Of a stretch of DNA of 64,000 nucleotides, positions 52,507 to 61,523 are shown one piece after another. The stretch is from assembly GCF_016892625.1 (NCBI RefSeq), contig NZ_JAFEMW010000002.1, forward strand, positions 1-64,000, in the 5' to 3' direction. Origin of the DNA: Brevibacterium sp. RIT 803. Its GTDB lineage: Bacteria; Actinomycetota; Actinomycetes; Actinomycetales; Brevibacteriaceae. Numbering within the stretch: position 1 is the first letter of the stretch; every line of letters starts with the position of its first letter. The position numbers and the translations under genes were made by a program. The notes beneath the pieces were generated by a model. That model ran no database searches and was not told where the DNA came from. It saw nothing but the letters and a program-made list of their open reading frames with translations.

Positions 52507-52908
52507 TCAGCCGGTTGCCGCAGTGTCGATGGAGACCATCGTTGCCTTCACCGAGGCGGTGGCAAGACTGCCCGGTTCGAGTTGGAGCTGTCTGCAGGCC
52601 TCTGCTGACATCAGAGACACGACGCGGAAAGGACCGCACTGGAGCCCGACCTGCGCCATGACCCCGTCGATGACCACGTCGGTGACGAGACCGGCGAACC
52701 GATTACGGGCAGAACTCATGACACCAGTCGGATCTTCAAGGGCCGCAGAACTCGACTGCGCCAGGGCCACGAGTTCGCGTCCCTCGACCACTGCCCTATT
52801 GGATCCGTCCTTGTGCTGGGTGAGCTTTCCTTCGCTGACCCACCGGCGGATGGTGTCATCACTGACCCCGAGGAACCGGGCCGCATCATTGATGCGCAGT
52901 TCCGTCAT
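52507..52908 (-). CDS. helix-turn-helix plus TOBE (molybdopterin-binding type) regulator
   Basis: 133 residues from ATG 52908, coupled to the moaE stop by ATGA. Residues 1-50 form an excisionase-like/MerR-type helix-turn-helix (INDAARFLGVSDDTIRRWVSEGKL); 66-133 form a single mop/TOBE domain (SARNRFAGLVTDVVIDGVMAQVGLQCGPFRVVSLMSAEAC). Combines DNA binding and molybdate sensing, a probable ModE substitute for this cluster. Confidence 0.82.
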   Translation of the reverse strand: MTELRINDAARFLGVSDDTIRRWVSEGKLTQHKDGSNRAVVEGRELVALAQSSSAALEDPTGVMSSARNRFAGLVTDVVIDGVMAQVGLQCGPFRVVSLMSAEACRQLQLEPGSLATASVKATMVSIDTAATG

Positions 52909-53327
52909 TCGAGTGCTCCCACCCATTCATCGTCACCGTCGGAGAAGAACTGATGCTTCCAGATCGCGACCCGCGCCTTGACCTCGTCGATGAGCTCCGA
53001 GCACGCGGCGAAGGAATCATGGCGATGTGGTGAGGCGACAACGGCGGCCAGTGCCACGTCTCCGATCTCGAGTGCGCCGACACGATGGACGACGGACAGA
53101 CGTACGGCCGGGTGCTTCGCCGAGATCTCAGCGGCCACCTCGGCGATCTGGGCCCCTGCCAGCGGATGGGATTCATAGGACAGCCTGTGGACGCCCCGCC
53201 CGTCGTCGTGGTCGCGGATGACACCGGAGAAGCTGACCACAGCACCGCAAGTGTCGTTGAGGACATCGGGTTCGAGGGCGTCGGTGCTGATCGGGGTCTC
53301 GACGATGTCGGTGTGGATGACGCTCAT
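52905..53327 (-). CDS. moaE: molybdopterin synthase catalytic subunit
   Basis: 140 residues. GAVVSFSGVIRDHDDGRGVHRLSYESHPLAG is the substrate pocket with the conserved G-V-R; VHRVGALEIGDVALAAVVASPHR and ELIDEVKARVAIWKHQFF with the catalytic lysine complete it. Works with MoaD at 56185. Overlaps moaC and the regulator by 4 bp each. Confidence 0.94.
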   Translation of the reverse strand: MSVIHTDIVETPISTDALEPDVLNDTCGAVVSFSGVIRDHDDGRGVHRLSYESHPLAGAQIAEVAAEISAKHPAVRLSVVHRVGALEIGDVALAAVVASPHRHDSFAACSELIDEVKARVAIWKHQFFSDGDDEWVGALE

Positions 53328-53794
53328 GTGTCCCGGCTCCAGTCGCCGCTGCGTCCACCCGACTTCTCGATGACCTTCATATCCCCGATGATCGCCTGGT
53401 TGTCAACGGCCTTGATCATATCGAAAATGGTCAAGGCCGCGATGGACACAGCGGTCAGCGCCTCCATCTCGACACCGGTCTTCGACACGGTCTTGACGGC
53501 GCCATTGATGCGGACGGCGTCATCGAGGAGTTCGAACTCGACGTCGATGCCGGTCAGCGGCAGAGGATGGCACAGCGGGATGAGCTCGCTGGTCCGCTTG
53601 GCGCCCATGACTGCGGCGATGCGGGCCACAGGCAGGGCATCACCCTTGGGCAGACCCGCCTCGGCGATCATATCGATGACCTCGCTTCGAGTGGTGATGA
53701 GTGCGGTGGCGACGGCGCGACGTTTGGTCACGTCCTTGTCTCCGACGTCGACCATATGGGCGGCGCCGGAATCGTCGATGTGCGTCAGTGTCAT
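53324..53794 (-). CDS. moaC: cyclic pyranopterin monophosphate synthase accessory protein
   Basis: 156 residues from ATG 53794. MVDVGDKDVTKRRAVATA and LIPLCHPLPLTGIDVEFEL and MEALTAVSIAALTIFDMIKA are the MoaC signatures. Converts the MoaA product to cPMP. Start overlaps the moeA stop (ATGA). Confidence 0.95.
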   Translation of the reverse strand: MTLTHIDDSGAAHMVDVGDKDVTKRRAVATALITTRSEVIDMIAEAGLPKGDALPVARIAAVMGAKRTSELIPLCHPLPLTGIDVEFELLDDAVRINGAVKTVSKTGVEMEALTAVSIAALTIFDMIKAVDNQAIIGDMKVIEKSGGRSGDWSRDT

Positions 53795-55053
53795 GTGATC
53801 TTCCACGTCTTCAGCCTATCGTCTGCGCAGCGGTCGGTCTCACCTGGCTGCGGGTCGGAACCTGCCGGTGGGATGAAGACGAGATGCGTGCTCTGGGCAT
53901 AGTTGTAGAGCAGATGGGAGCGGGATCCGCCCATGAGATCGAGGCCCGCACCTGTCATCACGGCCCGGCGCACCTGCAGCTTTCCGCTCGGCGGGGCTTC
54001 GTCGAGTCCCCCGAGCAGATGGTGGTATTCGGTTTCGCGCGGGTCGTCATCCACGCCGAGTCCCAACAGTGCGGGACGGATGAACATCTCGAAGCTGATC
54101 AGGGCGCTGACCGGGTTACCGGGCAGCGCCACCCATGCGATTCCGGCCAGTGTTCCGCATCCCTGCGGTCCCCCTGGCTGCATCGCGATGGGTTCGAAGA
54201 CCATGGTCGAGGCTTCGTCGAGGTCGGCGGCGAGCTTGACGACCTCATGCGCACCCTTCGAGATCCCGCCGGTCGAGATGACGAGGTCGGCTTCGGAAGC
54301 CTGCACCGCGTCGAGAAGTGCCTGCGGATCGTCGGGCACGGTGACGATGGTCGCGTCGACTCCCAGGCGGCGGAGACTGGCACCCAGGGTGATCGAGTTC
54401 GCGTCATGTATTCCGGCGGCGGCGTCGGTCGTGATCTCATCACCGGTGCTCACGATGAGGACCCGAGGCAGGGTCTGGACCTCGAGCGCGGTGATCCCAC
54501 ACGCTGCTGCGACGCCGAGGTGGGCCGGCGTGAGCATCAGACCGGCACTGAGCACAATGGCTCCGGCGGCAACGTCGCTGCCTCGAGAGCGCACGAAGTC
54601 ACCCGGCAGGGGGCCTGCAGCGGTGGCCGGCAGGGTGATGGTGATCTCCGGGGACTCAAAGTTCCCTGGTTGCGTATCCTCGATCTTGATCACTGTATCG
54701 GTGCCGGCCGGCAGCGGTGCCCCGGTCATGATCTCGACCGCTGATCCGGCCGCCACCTCTCTGCCGTGTGCTCCTGCCGCAACCCTGCCGCGTACCGGGA
54801 TGGGGCCGTAGACTGTGTGTGCGCCATCGGCGTCTGTGTCGTGCCTCTGCGGCGCGTTGCGGAGCGTGGAGGCGGCAACGGCATATCCGTCCATGCTGGA
54901 GTTGTCGAAACCCGGAACATCGATCGGTGAGCAGACGGTGGTGCTCAGGCGCCGTGGCGAGTCGAGGAGTTCACCGATCGGCCTGGTCTCCGTGTCGAGA
55001 AGCGGGCCGATCGTGTCGAGCACACGACGACGATGCATGATGGCAGTAGTCAT
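53791..55053 (-). CDS. moeA: molybdopterin molybdenumtransferase (first copy)
   Basis: 420 residues from ATG 55053. PGFDNSSMDGYAV, GAPLPAGTDTVIKIED and VLIVSTGDEI ... STGGISKGAHE and LPGNPVSALISFEMF are the MoeA signatures. Inserts Mo into molybdopterin-AMP. First gene of the leftward moco unit. No ribosome site is seen; a TATCAT box six bases before ATG suggests a leaderless mRNA. Confidence 0.92.
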   Translation of the reverse strand: MTTAIMHRRRVLDTIGPLLDTETRPIGELLDSPRRLSTTVCSPIDVPGFDNSSMDGYAVAASTLRNAPQRHDTDADGAHTVYGPIPVRGRVAAGAHGREVAAGSAVEIMTGAPLPAGTDTVIKIEDTQPGNFESPEITITLPATAAGPLPGDFVRSRGSDVAAGAIVLSAGLMLTPAHLGVAAACGITALEVQTLPRVLIVSTGDEITTDAAAGIHDANSITLGASLRRLGVDATIVTVPDDPQALLDAVQASEADLVISTGGISKGAHEVVKLAADLDEASTMVFEPIAMQPGGPQGCGTLAGIAWVALPGNPVSALISFEMFIRPALLGLGVDDDPRETEYHHLLGGLDEAPPSGKLQVRRAVMTGAGLDLMGGSRSHLLYNYAQSTHLVFIPPAGSDPQPGETDRCADDRLKTWKIT

Positions 55054-55095
55054 GGGACGATGATAACGAAGATGTTGATCAAGGAGGATGGCAGA

Positions 55096-56184
55096 ATGCG
55101 CAAGATCAGCCTGCCCACGCCCGTGCTGAGAACTCCGACCGTGGACCCGGGCGAGACGTTTACGGCCCATCAGGAGGATTCGCTCCTGGACACCTTCGGT
55201 CGACGTGCCCGTGATATGCGCATCTCGCTGACCGACTTCTGCAATCTGCGATGCAGCTACTGCATGCCCGAGGAGGGTGTGGAGTTCATGTCTCGCGATG
55301 CGGCGATGACGGCCGAGGAGATCATCCGCTTCGTTCGCATCGGGGTCGAGAAGTTCGGCGTCGACCAGGTCAGGTTCACCGGTGGCGAACCGTTGACCCG
55401 CAAAGACGTCACCGACATCATCGCCGGTGTCGCCGCACTTGAGCCCCGCCCCAATATCGCACTGACCACGAATGCGATCGGTCTCGACAAGCGTGCCGCG
55501 AAGCTGCGAGACGCGGGCCTCGACCGCATCAATGTCTCACTCGACACGGTCGTCCCCGAAACCTTCGCGACGATCACTCGACGCCCGTTCCTGGGCAGGG
55601 TGCTCGACGGGATCAAGGGCGCTCAGGCTGCCGGAATGGATCCGGTCAAGATCAACGCCGTGCTGCTGCCCGGCGTCAACGACCATCAGGCTCCGCAGCT
55701 GCTGCGCTGGTGTCTCGATCGCGGGCTCAAGCTGCGCTTCATCGAACAGATGCCTCTCGACGCCGGACATTCCTGGGAACGCGGCACAATGATCACGGCC
55801 GCCGACATCTTCGCCCTGCTCGAACCGGATTTCGTCCTCACCCCTGATGCTGCGCCGCGGGGTGGTGCTCCAGCGGAGAAGTTCCTGGTTGCGAGCAGGG
55901 ACGATCCGGAGACCGTCATCGGCGACGTCGGCATCATCGCCTCGGTGACCCGGCCCTTCTGTGCAGATTGCACCCGCACCCGTCTGACTGCAGAGGGACG
56001 AGTGCGCACCTGCCTGTTCTCGCACACGGAGGTGGATCTGCTCACCGCCATGCGGGGCGGTGCCGACGATGAAGCGATCGCGAACCTGTGGAAGGGCGCG
56101 CATTGGAAGAAACTGGCCGGACACGGCATGGATTCCGAGAGCTTCGAACAACCCCAACGTCCCATGAGTGCCATCGGAGGATAA
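55096..56184 (+). CDS. moaA: GTP 3',8-cyclase
   Basis: 362 residues; ATG 55096 lies eight bases after AAGGAGG. Radical-SAM cluster C49-N-L-R-C53-S-Y-C56, the second cluster ligands in FCADCTRTRLTAEGRVRTC, and the C-terminal double glycine SAIGG. First step of molybdenum-cofactor synthesis. Only 42 bp from the divergent moeA start. Confidence 0.95.
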   Translation: MRKISLPTPVLRTPTVDPGETFTAHQEDSLLDTFGRRARDMRISLTDFCNLRCSYCMPEEGVEFMSRDAAMTAEEIIRFVRIGVEKFGVDQVRFTGGEPLTRKDVTDIIAGVAALEPRPNIALTTNAIGLDKRAAKLRDAGLDRINVSLDTVVPETFATITRRPFLGRVLDGIKGAQAAGMDPVKINAVLLPGVNDHQAPQLLRWCLDRGLKLRFIEQMPLDAGHSWERGTMITAADIFALLEPDFVLTPDAAPRGGAPAEKFLVASRDDPETVIGDVGIIASVTRPFCADCTRTRLTAEGRVRTCLFSHTEVDLLTAMRGGADDEAIANLWKGAHWKKLAGHGMDSESFEQPQRPMSAIGG

Positions 56185-56430
56185 GTGCCCCAGATCAGAG
56201 TCCGCTTCTTCGCAGCCGCGCGAGAGGCCTTCGGAACCAAAGAATGCCGCGCCGAGGCCGCCACCATCGACGGGCTGATCACGACCCTGACGAAGGATGC
56301 CGCCACCGAGGCGAGGACGGTCATCTCCCGCTCGAGCTTCCTGGTCAACGCGATCGCTGCCACGGATCCTCACGCCGCTCTGAGCGAGGGCGATACCGTC
56401 GACGTCCTCCCACCCTTCGCAGGCGGCTGA
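56185..56430 (+). CDS. moaD: molybdopterin synthase sulfur carrier subunit
   Basis: 81 residues of ubiquitin-like fold from GTG 56185, immediately after the moaA stop. VRFFAAAREAFG at the start and the C-terminal DVLPPFAGG, whose last glycine is thiocarboxylated. Supplied with sulfur by the MoeB-rhodanese protein at 56478. Confidence 0.92.
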   Translation: MPQIRVRFFAAAREAFGTKECRAEAATIDGLITTLTKDAATEARTVISRSSFLVNAIAATDPHAALSEGDTVDVLPPFAGG

Positions 56431-56477
56431 GACGAAGCTGCGTCGGTTTTCCTCACCGTCGGTCGCGGCCGAGTTCG

Positions 56478-57593
56478 TCAGTGCGGCAGTGACAGATACG
56501 CGAGATATCCCCCGGAGACAGAGCTGACCTCACTGCCCTGTGCGCGCAGCTGTGCGCAGGCCCGGGCAGAGCGCACTCCCGAACGGCAGTAGAGAGCTAC
56601 TTTCCCGTTGCCCGAGATCAGTCCGGGATCGTCCAAGAGGATGTCCATCGGTATGTGCCGAGCGCCTGGAACCATTCCTGCCGAGACCTCCTCCTCGTCT
56701 CTGATGTCGACGAGGTGCGTGCTCGGTGTGATGGACCCCCACGTCACGCTCGGATCACTCCCCGCACCCGTCCCGGCGGTCATCTCAGCACGAAGGCTGC
56801 CGAGTGCATCACCATAGTCGCCGAGGTGGCTGCCCAACTCTGTGATCGGCTGACGTTCAGGTATTCGTCGAACCGGAACGCTCTCCCAGCTGGCGTCGAG
56901 GCTGCTGTGGATGGAGACTGCGTTGTAGAGAGGGGTGCCGATGCCGGTGAGGACCTTGATCGTCTCCATCGCCATGGCCGCACCGATGCTTCCACAGAGA
57001 GCCCCGAGGACACCGGCAGTTGCGCAGTCGGGGACTGATCCGGGAGCTGGGACGACCGGGTAAAGGTCGCGCAGCGTTGTCCCCTGCGTCGTGTCGAAGA
57101 CAGCGACCTGACCGTCGAAGCCGAGGATGGTGCCCCAGACGAGGGGCTTGTTCAGGATCTCGCAGGCATCGTTGGCTAAGTACCTGGTCGCGAAGTTGTC
57201 GCTGCCATCGATGACGATATCGGCTGCGCCGATGAGTTCGAGGGCATTGTCCGGAGTCAGCAGCACGGGGTGCGTGATGATGTCGAGGGTCGAGTTCAGC
57301 TCTCCCATCCGAGCTTTGGCGGAATCGACCTTCCGGTGGCCCACGCGCGCTTCGGAATGGATGAATTGGCGGTGCAGGTTACTCAGTTCCACAGTGTCGG
57401 GGTCGATGATGCTGATGCGTCCGACCCCTGCCGCCGCCAGGTACGTCAGGACCGGTGCCCCGAGCCCACCGGCGCCGACGACGAGCACATGAGAGGCAAG
57501 GAGCGCCGATTGGGCCTGCGGGCCGAAACCATTGAGGCTGATCTGACGGGCATAGCGCTTCGTGTCCGCAGGGGTGAGTGCATGTGCTGACAT
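56478..57593 (-). CDS. moeB: molybdopterin-synthase adenylyltransferase with rhodanese domain (MoeB/MOCS3-like)
   Basis: 371 residues from ATG 57593. ThiF-type adenylating domain 1-270 (VVGAGGLGAPVLTYLAAAGVGRISIID, DGSDNFATRYLANDAC, TAGVLGALCGSIGA), rhodanese 280-371 with the active cysteine in LYCRSGVRSARACAQLR. Activates MoaD and, through the rhodanese domain, can hand over sulfur. Confidence 0.92.
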   Translation of the reverse strand: MSAHALTPADTKRYARQISLNGFGPQAQSALLASHVLVVGAGGLGAPVLTYLAAAGVGRISIIDPDTVELSNLHRQFIHSEARVGHRKVDSAKARMGELNSTLDIITHPVLLTPDNALELIGAADIVIDGSDNFATRYLANDACEILNKPLVWGTILGFDGQVAVFDTTQGTTLRDLYPVVPAPGSVPDCATAGVLGALCGSIGAAMAMETIKVLTGIGTPLYNAVSIHSSLDASWESVPVRRIPERQPITELGSHLGDYGDALGSLRAEMTAGTGAGSDPSVTWGSITPSTHLVDIRDEEEVSAGMVPGARHIPMDILLDDPGLISGNGKVALYCRSGVRSARACAQLRAQGSEVSSVSGGYLAYLSLPH

Positions 57594-57634
57594 GTGCCTC
57601 AGTCTAGTTGGCTTCATTGGTCGGGGGCACAGCT

Positions 57635-58816
57635 TCAGCAGTCGAGGACGGAGATGATGTCCCCGGTCCGAATAGTCCCGGGGGCTCGCGGTGCACGGAT
57701 GATGACGTCGGCGCCGGCGAAGTCGCGCAGTCGTGACCGGTCCAGGACATCGACATCTCCCGCTGTGGTGAATCTGCCAGGCAGCAGGCTGACGGCCTTG
57801 TTGTGTCCGCTGATGTCGGGACCGGCGTAGACGCCCTTCTTCCACCGCGATCCGAGGGGACGTGCCTCGAGCAGAGAGCGCGCGAAGAGGTGGAAGGACA
57901 GGAAAGCTCCGGTCGGTGTGCCTGGGAAATGCAGGAGTGGGACATCACCGCAGCGTCCGTACCCCTGCGGCCCACCCGGCCGCAGTGCCAGACGCAGGAA
58001 CGACGAGTGTTCGCCGCTGAGGGCCTGTCTGACGACCTCGAAGGCGCCGGCGCTGATGCCGCCGGTGGTGATGATCAGGTCAACGCAGGCGTCGAGCTCG
58101 TCGATGATCTGCCGGAAGGCATCCGGGTCGTCCCCGCAGGTGCGTTCGACGGGGATGGCTCCGGCGGCGGTGATCGCTGAACTGAGCATGGGCAGGTTCG
58201 AGTTGTTGATGAATGGATGCACTGACGTGGTGAGCCCGGTGCGCAGCTCATCTCCGGTGACGATGAGGCCGACGGTGAGAGGACGGAGGACGCTGACGGT
58301 CTCGCGTCCCATCATTGCCAGTGTGCCCACACCGCCGGAGCTGATCGCTTCACCTGATCGGATGACGGTGTCTCCGACCTGGGTGTCCTCCCCTACTGCT
58401 CTGATGTTCCAGCCGGCGTGCAGTCCCGTAGGCCAAGACGGGACACGGACATGATCCGGAGCTGTCCCTGTGGCCTCGGCATCGGTGAGTTCGACGGGAA
58501 CGACCACCACGGCGCTTGAGGGCACTTGCGCTCCGGTCATCACCCGCACGGCGGTGCCTGGTGCGATGTCCACCGGCAGGGCACCGGCGGGGATGTCGCC
58601 GCTGAGGGCAACCTCGGCGCCGGCCCGGGAGCTGTCCAGCGCCGACTCATCGAAGGCGAAGCCGTCCATCGCCGCGGTGGCGAAGGCTGGGATGGGCGCG
58701 TCGGCGATCACGTCGGCGGCTGCGGTTCTGCCGATCGCCGTCGCTGTGGGAATCGTCTCCACGGTGCGCGGCGGGGCCGACGGAATGATGAGTCGGCAGT
58801 ATTCCTCTGGTTCCAC
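57635..58816 (-). CDS. moeA2: molybdopterin molybdenumtransferase paralogue (second MoeA)
   Basis: 393 residues. FATAAMDGFAFD, GAQVPSSAVVVVPVE, GLIVTGDEL, TTGGISAGAFE and FPGTPTGAFLSFHLF are MoeA motifs, with PGTPT replacing the usual PGNPV. Shorter and more divergent than the first copy, so it may serve a different molybdoenzyme or cofactor form. Leftward, 41 bp upstream of moeB. Confidence 0.88.
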   Translation of the reverse strand: MEPEEYCRLIIPSAPPRTVETIPTATAIGRTAAADVIADAPIPAFATAAMDGFAFDESALDSSRAGAEVALSGDIPAGALPVDIAPGTAVRVMTGAQVPSSAVVVVPVELTDAEATGTAPDHVRVPSWPTGLHAGWNIRAVGEDTQVGDTVIRSGEAISSGGVGTLAMMGRETVSVLRPLTVGLIVTGDELRTGLTTSVHPFINNSNLPMLSSAITAAGAIPVERTCGDDPDAFRQIIDELDACVDLIITTGGISAGAFEVVRQALSGEHSSFLRLALRPGGPQGYGRCGDVPLLHFPGTPTGAFLSFHLFARSLLEARPLGSRWKKGVYAGPDISGHNKAVSLLPGRFTTAGDVDVLDRSRLRDFAGADVIIRAPRAPGTIRTGDIISVLDC

Positions 58817-58894
58817 GGGTGTCCTTTCGCCTGTGTCAGATACTACGAGGAGTTGCCGGTTCTCGCGGTCGTGTTCGGACTGTGGTGATTTAGA

Positions 58895-59752
58895 GTGTCA
58901 AGCGTGGACACACAAACGCGATTCGAACCTGATTCCAAACGATTCGATCTCATTTCCTGGCCGGGGCTGGCCGCAGTGCTGTTGGCGCTGTCCGCCTTCG
59001 TCCTGTTCGGGCTCGGAACCACGTTTCCTGAGTTGAGAGCCTTCGGCTACGCGCCGATGGTGGCCTCGCTCATCGTCGCATGGATGGCCGACCGAGAGTT
59101 CGCACGCGACCTCAGCGTCATCGCCGGCTGTCTGGGACTGATCTCCTCAATCTCGGTGGCAGCCGATATCTCATGGTCCAATATCGCTCGGATGGGGGTC
59201 GTGTTGTCCGCCGTGGTGATCGGGCCGTGGCTGATCACCCGATATGGGTTCAAAGACCGGACCATCATCTTCCCTCTGCGTCGTGGGCAGAAGTGGTCGG
59301 GCCTGGAATGGGCGTGGCTGGCCTTCGTCATCGTCGTCGCCTGGATCGTCCTCCCCCAGTACTTCATGCGCACCGGTGTCTATCTCAACTGGCCGCCGGT
59401 GACTCAGTGGGATGAGATCGTGCGCCTCTTCTTCGGCGTCAACGCTGTCGGCATCTGGGATGAGCTGTTCTTCATCTGCACGGTCTTCGCCCTGCTGCGC
59501 AAGCACTTCGCCTTCTGGACTGCGAACGTGTTCACCACCATCATCTTCGTGTCCTTCCTGTGGGAGTTGGGCTATCGATCGATCGGCCCGGTGCTGACGA
59601 TCCCCTTCGCACTCGTCCAGGCCTATATCTTCACTCGAACGAAGTCGCTGCCCTATACCGTGACGGTCCATCTCCTTTTCGACGCGCTCGTCTTCCTCAC
59701 GATCGTCCACGCACATCATCCCGAGGCGCTGCCTATCTTCATCGGGGTGTGA
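58895..59752 (+). CDS. multi-pass membrane protein, CPBP-like
   Basis: 285 residues with about eight hydrophobic helices. WDELFFICTVFALLRKHF (D189, E190) and FVSFLWELGYRSIGP loosely match the two catalytic motifs of CPBP/ABI intramembrane proteases, but the usual EExxxR is not complete. GTG 58895 or 58904 is the start. Function not certain; could be a relative without protease activity. Confidence 0.55.
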   Translation: MSSVDTQTRFEPDSKRFDLISWPGLAAVLLALSAFVLFGLGTTFPELRAFGYAPMVASLIVAWMADREFARDLSVIAGCLGLISSISVAADISWSNIARMGVVLSAVVIGPWLITRYGFKDRTIIFPLRRGQKWSGLEWAWLAFVIVVAWIVLPQYFMRTGVYLNWPPVTQWDEIVRLFFGVNAVGIWDELFFICTVFALLRKHFAFWTANVFTTIIFVSFLWELGYRSIGPVLTIPFALVQAYIFTRTKSLPYTVTVHLLFDALVFLTIVHAHHPEALPIFIGV

Positions 59753-59835
59753 GAGTCACCATCGGAGTGTAAGAGCCCACCGCTGGCCGCAGTTGTCATC
59801 CAACAGTGCCAGGCTTCTCCTGCGCACATGACGAA

Positions 59836-59868
59836 ACGCCCTGGATCACGAGGTGTGAGCCAGGGCGT
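59836..59868 (-). terminator. hairpin terminator of the POT transporter gene
   Basis: ACGCCCTGG and CCAGGGCGT pair around 15 bases; leftwards a TTTCGT tail follows. Lies 50 bp after the transporter stop. Confidence 0.6.
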
Positions 59869-59917
59869 CTCATCGAGTCAGAGCATGCGCAAGCGGGAAG
59901 TGTCCCTGTGCGAGGTG

Positions 59918-61387
59918 TCAGCGGATTCCGCGCAGTGCCTTGAGCATCGGCTTCGTCAGGGTCAGAGCCAGCAGACCGAGAATGATCGATGCTGCGCCGA
60001 TCGAAGTCCAGTACGGCGTCTGATTGTCGGCCGAGTAGTAGCCGCCGAGGACACCCGACAGTGCGGTTCCCACACCGGAGGCGAGGAAGAACACGGCGAT
60101 CATCTGTGACTGGAACACCTTCGGTGCGACCTTCGAGGAGAAGGACAGACCGATCGGAGAGATGAGCAGTTCGGCGAAGACGAAGAGGAGCAGGATGAAG
60201 GCCACCCACAGCAGAGGAGTCTCATGCGCGCCGGCATTCGCATACGGCAGGAACAGCAGGAATGCGATGCCGATGAGGATGAGCGAGAGCCCTGCCTTGA
60301 CGGGAGTCGAGATCTGGCGCGTGCCGAGCTTGAACCAGATGGCCGAGAAGACCGGGGCGAAGGCGATGACGAAGATCGGTGGGATGAGCTGGAGCCAGTT
60401 GATCGGCATCTGCCAGCCGAAGATCACGCGATTCATCTGAGTGTCCGAGTACGCGGTGAGCGTCCCGAAGATCTGCTGGTACAGGGACCAGAAGACCACG
60501 CAGGTGACGAAGAAGGGAATGAACGCCAGCACGCGTGAGCGTTCGTCGGAGTTCGTCTGCGGGCTGACGTACATGACGACGAAGTAGCATGCCGCAGCGC
60601 CCGCCGAGATTCCCGCGATCCACCAGTCCAGATTGTCCGGGTTCACGACACCTGAGAACCAGAGCACGACGATGAGGACGACTGCAAGGACAATGGCCGC
60701 TATGAAGAGGTAGAGCCTCGAAGTCGGCAGCGGGTTGACCGCGCCGCGCGATTCGTCCGGCAGGTTCTTCCGACCTGTGGCATAGATGATCAGTCCCAGA
60801 GCCATACCGACAGCTGCGGCACCGAAGCCGAAATGGAAGCCGATCTCCTTCTGCAGGAGGCCGGTGATGAGCGGTCCCAGGAAGGCACCGAGGTTGACGC
60901 CCATGTAGAACAGCGTGAACCCGGCATCCCTGCGCGGGTCCTTCTCCGAATAGAGCTCACCGACGAGGGCCGAGGCGTTGGCCTTGAGGCCACCGGATCC
61001 GAGAGCGACGAGGATGAGACCGGCGGCGACTCCGCCGAATCCAGGGATGAGCGCCAGGCAGATGTGGCCGACCATGATGATGATCGCCGAGTAGAAGAGG
61101 ATCTTCTCCGCGCCGAGGATCCGGTCTGCGACCCATGCGCCGAGGATCGTCGCCAAGAACACGGCGCCGCCGTAGGCGCCGACGATTCCGATGGCTGTCG
61201 GCTGAGGCATGCCCAGGCCGCCCTCGGATACCTGGAAGTACAGATAGATGGCGAGGATGCCGTTCATGCCGTAGTAGGAGAACCGTTCCCACAGTTCGAG
61301 GCTGAAGAGCTGCATGAGCGGAAGCGGGTGCCCGAAGAATCGGGTGTCGTTCCGCGTGGCCTCAGTGGCTGAGGTGCTTGATGACAT
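59918..61387 (-). CDS. POT family proton-dependent oligopeptide transporter
   Basis: 489 residues, 12-14 membrane segments. LELWERFSYYGMNGILAIYL is the ExxERFxYY motif, and VALGSGGLKANASALVGELYSEKDPRRDAGFTLFYMGVNLGAF the PTR2 signature. Di- and tripeptide uptake. Start ATG 61387. Confidence 0.92.
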   Translation of the reverse strand: MSSSTSATEATRNDTRFFGHPLPLMQLFSLELWERFSYYGMNGILAIYLYFQVSEGGLGMPQPTAIGIVGAYGGAVFLATILGAWVADRILGAEKILFYSAIIIMVGHICLALIPGFGGVAAGLILVALGSGGLKANASALVGELYSEKDPRRDAGFTLFYMGVNLGAFLGPLITGLLQKEIGFHFGFGAAAVGMALGLIIYATGRKNLPDESRGAVNPLPTSRLYLFIAAIVLAVVLIVVLWFSGVVNPDNLDWWIAGISAGAAACYFVVMYVSPQTNSDERSRVLAFIPFFVTCVVFWSLYQQIFGTLTAYSDTQMNRVIFGWQMPINWLQLIPPIFVIAFAPVFSAIWFKLGTRQISTPVKAGLSLILIGIAFLLFLPYANAGAHETPLLWVAFILLLFVFAELLISPIGLSFSSKVAPKVFQSQMIAVFFLASGVGTALSGVLGGYYSADNQTPYWTSIGAASIILGLLALTLTKPMLKALRGIR

Positions 61388-61523
61388 ATCGTGCTTTCCG
61401 TTGTAGCGTGCAAACGCGCACTGCAATGCGCGATTCACTGTGAACAAGCGGCAATGCTACTCCCCGTTATTGCTCAGGTCACACGATCTCAATGCTGGGA
61501 CGTCGCGTCCCAGCAAGCGGAAG

